A DNA stretch of 64,000 nt from Avisuccinivibrio_A sp964651505. GTDB lineage: Bacteria > Pseudomonadota > Gammaproteobacteria > Enterobacterales > Succinivibrionaceae. Positions 59,244 through 64,000 of this stretch are shown in pieces. The DNA is taken from positions 1 to 64,000 of the forward strand of contig CAZYXT010000001.1 of assembly GCA_964651505.1 (NCBI GenBank). The letters run 5' to 3'. Under the pieces are notes generated by a model. It ran no database searches and had not been told where the DNA came from. It was given only the letters and a program-made list of their open reading frames with translations. Every line of letters starts with the position of its first letter. Positions within the stretch are counted from its first letter, which is position 1. Position numbers and translations under genes: made by a program.

Positions 59244-59675
59244 ATGTACGGACGCTACATGAAAGGCTATCGCAAAACCAAACTTGAGGCCGAGCTGTCG
59301 GTGGCCACCCCCCACCGCGTGTTGCAGATGATGTTCGAGGGATTGCTTGAGCGCTTGGCGCAAGCCAAAGGTGCCATCGAGATCCAAGATCTGGCAGCCA
59401 AGTCTGAAATGCTTTCCAAGGCTGTCGGCATCATCAACGGTCTGCAAATGTCCATTGACCAAAGCGTTGATCCGGAGCTGGGCCAAAGGCTCAGTCAAAT
59501 GTACGAATACATGAAACAAAGGCTTAACGATGCTTCGGTGAGCCTTGACACGGCTGCCATTGATGAGGTGATCGAGCTTATCACCCCCATCAAGGAAGCG
59601 TGGGATAACATCCCCTCCGATGTGCGCGACAAAATGAATGCCGTGCTTGAGGCACAAAAAGGTCTTAAAAAATAG
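59244..59675 (+). CDS. fliS: Flagellin export chaperone FliS
   Basis: Cytosolic chaperone that binds the flagellin C-terminus, 143 aa, all helical. TPHRVLQMMFEGLLERLAQAKGAIE and KSEMLSKAVGIINGLQMSIDQSVDPELGQRLSQMYEYMKQRL are the standard FliS segments. AGGAGAG precedes the ATG. Confidence 0.93.
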   Translation: MYGRYMKGYRKTKLEAELSVATPHRVLQMMFEGLLERLAQAKGAIEIQDLAAKSEMLSKAVGIINGLQMSIDQSVDPELGQRLSQMYEYMKQRLNDASVSLDTAAIDEVIELITPIKEAWDNIPSDVRDKMNAVLEAQKGLKK

Positions 59676-59810
59676 CATTTTGTACTCCCGGGGCCTGATC
59701 GCTTCGGGTTTGACATCAGATAAATGCCCCTTTAAAATTTCCAAGATCCGAAGGGTACTCCCTTCGAGATTTAATCAAGAATTTTCATCCACAAAAAGAG
59801 GGCATTGGGT

Positions 59811-60479
59811 ATGTCGCTTAGCGATCCGAGTGCATTTGCCGTCATTGTCGGCGCTGCGGCAGTGCTTGCTTTTGTCATTCACGGACTGTGGTTTTCAGGC
59901 AAGCCTGCCAATCGAAAGTTGGACAGCTCGGACAAGCATGATCGCGAACTTCGGGACAAAGAAGATGTTGCCAAGGTCCGCATCGTCGGCACCGTCTCCA
60001 AAACCGCTGCGGATAAGCCCAAGTCCCAAACTTCCATCGAAGAGGGGGTCAGGCAGACGACTTTCCCGTCTTCCATCGAGATCAACGTGATTGCCCCGCA
60101 AGACAAGCCTTTCTTGGGAGAGGAGCTTGAGGAGCTTTTCGAGCAGTACGGGATCATGCGAGGCGAGCTTGACATCTTTTACGTGTACGAAAATTTGCAG
60201 CAGCGCACCGACGAGGTCTTCCGCATCTGCTCTTTGGTATCGCCCTTCTATTTTCCCAAGGATTTAAAAGACTTCTCCACCGGGGCTTTGGCCCTGTACA
60301 TGAATCTGCCGCCTAAGGGCAAGGGTCTTACCTATGCCAGGGCCCTGACCATGGCCGCCAAGGTTTTTGCCCAAAAACTCGGGGGCAGGCTGCAAGATGT
60401 TCACAACAATGTGCTTGATGATCAAAAATTAAAGGAGATTGAAGATCTGATGCAACTCTACGACGCTGCCAAGTCTTAA
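59811..60479 (+). CDS. zipA: Cell division protein ZipA
   Basis: Tethers FtsZ to the inner membrane. One N-terminal helix (about 8-27; FAVIVGAAAVLAFVIHGLWF), a short charged linker (about 30-85) and the C-terminal FtsZ-binding domain (about 88-215; FLGEELEELFEQYGIMRGELDIFYVYE and FSTGALALYMNLPP). 222 aa, shorter than E. coli ZipA (328) because the Pro/Gln linker is reduced. It precedes ligA as in E. coli. ATG 59811 has GAGGG upstream. Confidence 0.88.
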   Translation: MSLSDPSAFAVIVGAAAVLAFVIHGLWFSGKPANRKLDSSDKHDRELRDKEDVAKVRIVGTVSKTAADKPKSQTSIEEGVRQTTFPSSIEINVIAPQDKPFLGEELEELFEQYGIMRGELDIFYVYENLQQRTDEVFRICSLVSPFYFPKDLKDFSTGALALYMNLPPKGKGLTYARALTMAAKVFAQKLGGRLQDVHNNVLDDQKLKEIEDLMQLYDAAKS

Positions 60480-60564
60480 TCAAACCCCTGCTTTGCGGGG
60501 CCTTAAATTTGCAATCGTCAAACCTTTCCAAATCTTTTGTATGCCTGTAAAGACGAGGTACAGC

Positions 60565-62646
60565 ATGGATCACACCGAATACTTGGCTGCCGTGGCCCAA
60601 GCCAACCGTTATGCCCGCGCTTATTACGTTGACGATGAACCTTTAGTGCCCGACAGCGAGTATGACAGGCTCATCCATGCCATCTTGGAGCATGAGAAGA
60701 CAAACCCCCGCGACATTGCCCCCGACTCGCCGACCCTAAGAGTGGGCGGGGAGGCTTTAAAGACCTTCGGGCAGGCCGAGCACAGGGTGCCGCTGCTTTC
60801 GTTGGGAGATATCTTCACCTTAAAGGAGCTTGAGGATTTTGAACGCAGGGTGCAGGAGGATTTGGGCATTGCCGATCTTGAATACTGCGCCGAGGTCAAG
60901 CTTGACGGGCTGGCAGTCTCCATCATTTACGAAGACGGGGTTTTGACGAGGGCGGCAACCCGCGGCGACGGGCGCATAGGCGAAGATGTCACCAATAATG
61001 TGCGCACCATCAAAGCCGTGCCCCTGAGACTGACAGGAGATGACATTCCAAGCTACCTTGATGTGCGCGGGGAGGTGTTCATGCCCCGCGACGGCTTTGA
61101 AAACTGGAACGCGCAGGCCCGCAAGATCAAAGGCGGCAAGGTTTTTGCCAATCCGCGCAATGCCGCGGCAGGCACCTTGCGCCAATTAGACCCCAAAGTT
61201 GCAGCGAGGCGCCCTTTGACCTTTAATGCCTATTATGTGGGAGAGTGCCGCGGGGCAGCATTGCCCGACTCGCAGGCAGGCAGATTGAATTTGCTGCGCT
61301 CCTGGGGCCTGCCCGTCAACGAGCACGCGACGGTGGTCAAGGGACTTAAAGGGCTTAAAGAGTATTACGACAAGATAGGCCTGATCCGCGATGACTTAAA
61401 CTACGACATCGACGGCGTGGTCTTGAAGGTTGACAAGATCTCCTATCAAGAAAAGCTGGGCTTTACGGCTCGCATCCCGCGCTGGGCGGTTGCCTATAAA
61501 TTCCCCCCTCAAGAGGAGATCACCAAGGTTGATGCCGTGGACTTTCAGGTCGGGCGCACGGGGGCTGTGACCCCCGTGGCCAGGCTTAAGCCTGTCTATG
61601 TGGGAGGGGCCACCATCTCAAATTGCACGCTGCACAATGAAGATGAGATCAAGCGCCTGGGCCTTAAGATTGGCGATCATGTCATCGTGCGCCGCGCAGG
61701 CGACGTCATTCCCCAGATCACCGCGGTTCTCGAAGAAAAACGCGACGGCAGCGAGCAGGAGGTGATCTTCCCTGAAGTTTGCCCCGTCTGCGGCAGCAAG
61801 ATAGAGCGCATTGACGGGGAGGCGGTAAACTTTTGCACGGGCGGCTTGGTGTGCCCTGCGCAGCTTAAGCGCGCCTTGGAGCACTTTGTATCGCGCGAGG
61901 CGATGGACGTTGAGCATTTGGCCTGCGCCCTCATCGGCGCCATGGTCGACCAAGGACTGCTCAAAACTCCTGCCGATCTGTACTCCTTGGACGAAGAGAC
62001 CATTGCAAGGGTGCAGCTTGATGTCACCAAGACCGGGGCTCCCAAGCTTGTGGGCAAGCTTATGGCCAAGAAGATCAAGGCCTCGCTTGAGAAGTCCCGC
62101 ACCGCCCCCTTAAATCGCTTTATCTACGCTTTGGGCATTCCGTCAGTGGGGCAGGCCACCGCCTTGACCTTGGCCAAACATTATCAAAGTTTTGGCGATC
62201 TGATGGGCGCAAGTGTCGATGATCTGTTAAGGTTGCCCGATATCGGTCAGATCTCGGCCTCTTTGATTTACGAATTCCTGCGCGAAGAGCACAATCAAAC
62301 GGTCATCAACGCCCTTTTGGGCAATGAAGGGCAAGGCGTGCTTCATATAGAGCCGCTGCCTCAATCCCAAGGAGCAATCGCAGGCGAGCCATTGGCAGGC
62401 TCCACCTATGTCCTGACGGGCACCTTGAGCATAGCCGACAGAGCACAGGTCAAACAAGTGCTGCAAAGCCTCGGGGCCAAGGTGGCAGGCTCGGTCTCAA
62501 AGAAAACGACGGCCGTGATTGCAGGAGAGGCGGCAGGCTCCAAGCTTGCCAAGGCTCAGGAGCTTGGCATCAAGATCCTAGATGAGCAAGATCTGCTCTT
62601 ATTGCTCAAAGACTGCGGGGTTGACAGCGGCGCATTCGGATCTTAA
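60565..62646 (+). CDS. ligA: NAD-dependent DNA ligase LigA
   Basis: Seals nicks in replication and repair, 693 aa. Ia domain with YYVDDEPLVPDSEYDRL (NAD contacts), adenylation domain with the nucleophile Lys in AEVKLDGLAVS (about 115), OB fold, the four-Cys zinc finger CPVCGSKIERIDG...NFCTGGLVCPAQ (about 416-440), HhH region (IPSVGQATALTLAKHY, LPDIGQISASL) and a BRCT domain at the end (about 610-690). GAGG before ATG 60565; an in-frame extension to 60493 is rejected. Confidence 0.97.
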   Translation: MDHTEYLAAVAQANRYARAYYVDDEPLVPDSEYDRLIHAILEHEKTNPRDIAPDSPTLRVGGEALKTFGQAEHRVPLLSLGDIFTLKELEDFERRVQEDLGIADLEYCAEVKLDGLAVSIIYEDGVLTRAATRGDGRIGEDVTNNVRTIKAVPLRLTGDDIPSYLDVRGEVFMPRDGFENWNAQARKIKGGKVFANPRNAAAGTLRQLDPKVAARRPLTFNAYYVGECRGAALPDSQAGRLNLLRSWGLPVNEHATVVKGLKGLKEYYDKIGLIRDDLNYDIDGVVLKVDKISYQEKLGFTARIPRWAVAYKFPPQEEITKVDAVDFQVGRTGAVTPVARLKPVYVGGATISNCTLHNEDEIKRLGLKIGDHVIVRRAGDVIPQITAVLEEKRDGSEQEVIFPEVCPVCGSKIERIDGEAVNFCTGGLVCPAQLKRALEHFVSREAMDVEHLACALIGAMVDQGLLKTPADLYSLDEETIARVQLDVTKTGAPKLVGKLMAKKIKASLEKSRTAPLNRFIYALGIPSVGQATALTLAKHYQSFGDLMGASVDDLLRLPDIGQISASLIYEFLREEHNQTVINALLGNEGQGVLHIEPLPQSQGAIAGEPLAGSTYVLTGTLSIADRAQVKQVLQSLGAKVAGSVSKKTTAVIAGEAAGSKLAKAQELGIKILDEQDLLLLLKDCGVDSGAFGS

Positions 62647-62667
62647 GCGAGGCTCGGCGCAAATTAA

Positions 62668-62690
62668 AAGAGCAGGACAGGCCTGCTCTT
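62668..62690. terminator. Bidirectional terminator ligA / mltD
   Basis: AAGAGCAGG (62668-62676) and CCTGCTCTT (62682-62690), with TTTAATTT on the minus strand after the stem. It separates convergent genes. Confidence 0.8.
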
Positions 62691-62718
62691 GATTGCGTAT
62701 TACGGTTCATGTTTCAAG

Positions 62719-63777
62719 TTAATTCTGAGCGCTCAGCCTTGAAAGCTCAGGCGGCGACTGCTCGATGCCGATGGCCATCTCGAGGCGCTTGGCATTTTCG
62801 GTAGGCACCAAAAGCCCTCTTTGCTTGTCGCTTTTTAACGAATCTGACAGATAACCTGCATTTAAGTGTTTTAACACGCTCAAATTGGTGCCCGACAGCT
62901 TGGCAGCCTGCTGCATGGAGCTGATCTTGCCTGCAATCTGCACCCGCTTGAAAGCAGGGCGGTTTTGAATTTCAGGACGCTTGGCCCCGAAATCCTGAGG
63001 ATTGCGCAACAGCTCTGCATAGGCATGGAACCTTCTGACATAGCTTTTGGCCCCTGAGCTCAGCTGCACGGTATCCATGTTCAGATCTTTGTCGGCCACG
63101 CCGCGAGATTTGGCTGCGCGAATGGCCCTCTTGACGGCAAATTCGCCCTGATTGTAGGCTGCTGCGGCCAGATCCCAGTTGCGCCCGCACTCTTTGTACA
63201 GGTGCTCAAGGTAGCGCAATGAAGCATCGGTCGACTCGATGAAGTCATAAAACTCATCGTAGTTGGCAGTCCTGGTCAGACCCAATGACTTGCCGGTGGA
63301 ACGGATAAACTGCCAGGGGCCGTGGGCTCCGGCATGGGACTTGGCCCGCGGGTTAAAGCCGCTTTCAACCAGCGGCAGCGCTGCCAGCTCCAAAGGCAGA
63401 TTGCGCTCTTTTAACTCGCTTAACAGGTGGTACATGAATAAAGACGAGGCTTCCATGTGGATCTCAAAAGAGCGCACCAGTTTTTTGGCCTCGCGTTTTT
63501 CACGGTCGGTCAGCTTCAAATCGAGCTTAAAACGATCGGCATTGAACAGTTCGCTGTTCCACAAAGAGCCGGGTTCTTCCTCCTCATCGGGAGTCTTCTT
63601 TTTTGTTTCCACCGTGATGGGGGCGGCATTCAACGCAAGAGTTATCTGATCTATAAGCTCGCTTTGGCTGGAAGCGGCGGTCAAATTGGCAGGAGCTCTA
63701 TGGGAAGTGCAGGCACTTGCGAAGAGCAGTCCTCCGGCGATCACCATGCTTACAATCAAAAGTGTGTTTTTAATCAT
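62719..63777 (-). CDS. mltD: MltD-like membrane-bound lytic transglycosylase
   Basis: Cleaves peptidoglycan glycan strands. Lipobox-like FASAC with lipid-modified Cys about residue 23; transglycosylase SLT domain about 125-245 with catalytic Glu in LPLVESGFNPRAKSHAGAHGPWQFI and AAAAYNQGEFAVKRAI. One LysM-like repeat may follow (about 290-335; ISSMQQAAKLSGTNLSVLKHLN). At 352 aa it is shorter than E. coli MltD (452), which has two LysM repeats. rnhA lies just upstream on the same strand; gloB, usually between mltD and rnhA, is absent. Confidence 0.87.
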   Translation of the reverse strand: MIKNTLLIVSMVIAGGLLFASACTSHRAPANLTAASSQSELIDQITLALNAAPITVETKKKTPDEEEEPGSLWNSELFNADRFKLDLKLTDREKREAKKLVRSFEIHMEASSLFMYHLLSELKERNLPLELAALPLVESGFNPRAKSHAGAHGPWQFIRSTGKSLGLTRTANYDEFYDFIESTDASLRYLEHLYKECGRNWDLAAAAYNQGEFAVKRAIRAAKSRGVADKDLNMDTVQLSSGAKSYVRRFHAYAELLRNPQDFGAKRPEIQNRPAFKRVQIAGKISSMQQAAKLSGTNLSVLKHLNAGYLSDSLKSDKQRGLLVPTENAKRLEMAIGIEQSPPELSRLSAQN

Positions 63778-63820
63778 CTAATCCTACTTGCCCGGAATGG
63801 GCGCAAGTTGAACATTGACG

Positions 63821-64000
63821 TCAGCCGATATAGCCTTGGTCGGCAATCAGGCCGGCGCCGCCTGCGGCGCTTTTGGCTAAAACATCACAGCGTTCGTTTT
63901 CAGGATGACCGCTGTGGCCTTTAACCCATTTCCAGGAGAGCTTGTGAACTTGCGTCAGCTCATCTAATCTGCGCCACAAATCCTGGTTTTTTACAGGCTT
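63821..64000 (-). CDS. rnhA: Ribonuclease HI, C-terminal part (cut by window edge)
   Basis: 59 codons and the stop. LWRRLDELTQVHKLSWKWVKGHSGHPENERCDVLAKSAA carries the conserved catalytic-region His and Asp (KGHSGHPENERCDVLA), equivalent to His124 and Asp134 of E. coli RNase HI, which degrades RNA in RNA:DNA hybrids. The upstream part is outside the window. The gap to mltD is 43 bp. Confidence 0.92.
   Translation of the reverse strand, partial: KPVKNQDLWRRLDELTQVHKLSWKWVKGHSGHPENERCDVLAKSAAGGAGLIADQGYIG

Noticed and set aside
1..64000. tRNA genes, rRNA genes, CRISPR arrays, prophage or toxin-antitoxin loci
   Set aside because: No GTTCGAATC-type T arms in intergenic DNA, no spaced repeats and no phage or toxin-antitoxin protein families were seen.

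Overview
The window is chromosomal DNA of a motile, polar-flagellum-type gammaproteobacterium. Gene order matches enteric and Vibrio chromosomes at many points: zapG-degQ-degS, rplM-rpsI-sspB, rsmI/lpoA divergent, rcsF-trmO, zipA-ligA, rnhA/mltD and flgA | cheV-cheR-flgB-flgC. Divergence of the proteins, clostridial-like sugar catabolism genes and fragmented flagellar operons would fit an anaerobic gut lineage such as Succinivibrionaceae. That family placement is an inference, not a measurement. Genes are dense, mostly ATG or GTG starts with AGGAG-type ribosome sites. No tRNA, rRNA operon, CRISPR array or prophage was seen; RNase P RNA (rnpB) is present.

Layout. 1-2.7 kb: GntR and RpiR regulators and an aldo/keto reductase. 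2.7-4.7 kb: pheA and a Bax inhibitor-1-like membrane protein. 4.9-7.9 kb: divergent GntR regulator and a 2-keto-3-deoxygluconate kinase / KDPG aldolase pair, the aldolase carrying an extra glyoxalase-like domain. 8-14 kb: ung, then (minus strand) a FleQ/FlrA-type flagellar master regulator followed by pseB-pseC-pseF-pseG for pseudaminic acid. 14-19 kb: flgJ-flgK-flgL. 19-24 kb: sugar porter, then degS, degQ, zapG. 24-27.1 kb: an accessory insert holding a decayed AraC regulator, an MFS transporter and an HxlR regulator. 27.5-35.5 kb: rplM-rpsI, sspB, lpoA, rsmI, rnpB, a small conserved protein, smrA, a CobD/CbiB-like membrane protein, mtnN. 35.8-41.5 kb: glgC, dgt, an IS4/IS1634-type transposase and a transposase-derived ORF with an acidic tail. 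41.7-52.3 kb: acyltransferase, a pilin-like unknown, slyD, thiI, rcsF, trmO, a HAD-NUDIX fusion, a PHP phosphatase, a GNAT enzyme and ribD-ribE-ribH-nusB. 52.3-59.7 kb: flgA, cheV-cheR, flgB-flgC, a flavin reductase inserted in reverse, flgD, flaG-fliS. 59.8-64 kb: zipA-ligA, mltD and the end of rnhA.

How parts fit. The regulator at 12.5-14 kb and the flagellar genes at 14-19 kb and 52-60 kb form one programme. I see sigma-54-like promoters before flgJ, flgB and flgD, sigma-28-like promoters before cheV and flaG, and the 10-mer ATGTCAAAAA upstream of the regulator itself, flgB and flgD, which makes it a candidate binding site for the regulator. PseB, PseC, PseF and PseG make flagellin sugar, although pseH and pseI are not in the window. 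The most unusual items are the shared flagellar motif, the HAD-NUDIX fusion, the intact but apparently inactive ISAs1-like ORF with an acidic repeat tail, and the aldolase-VOC fusion.
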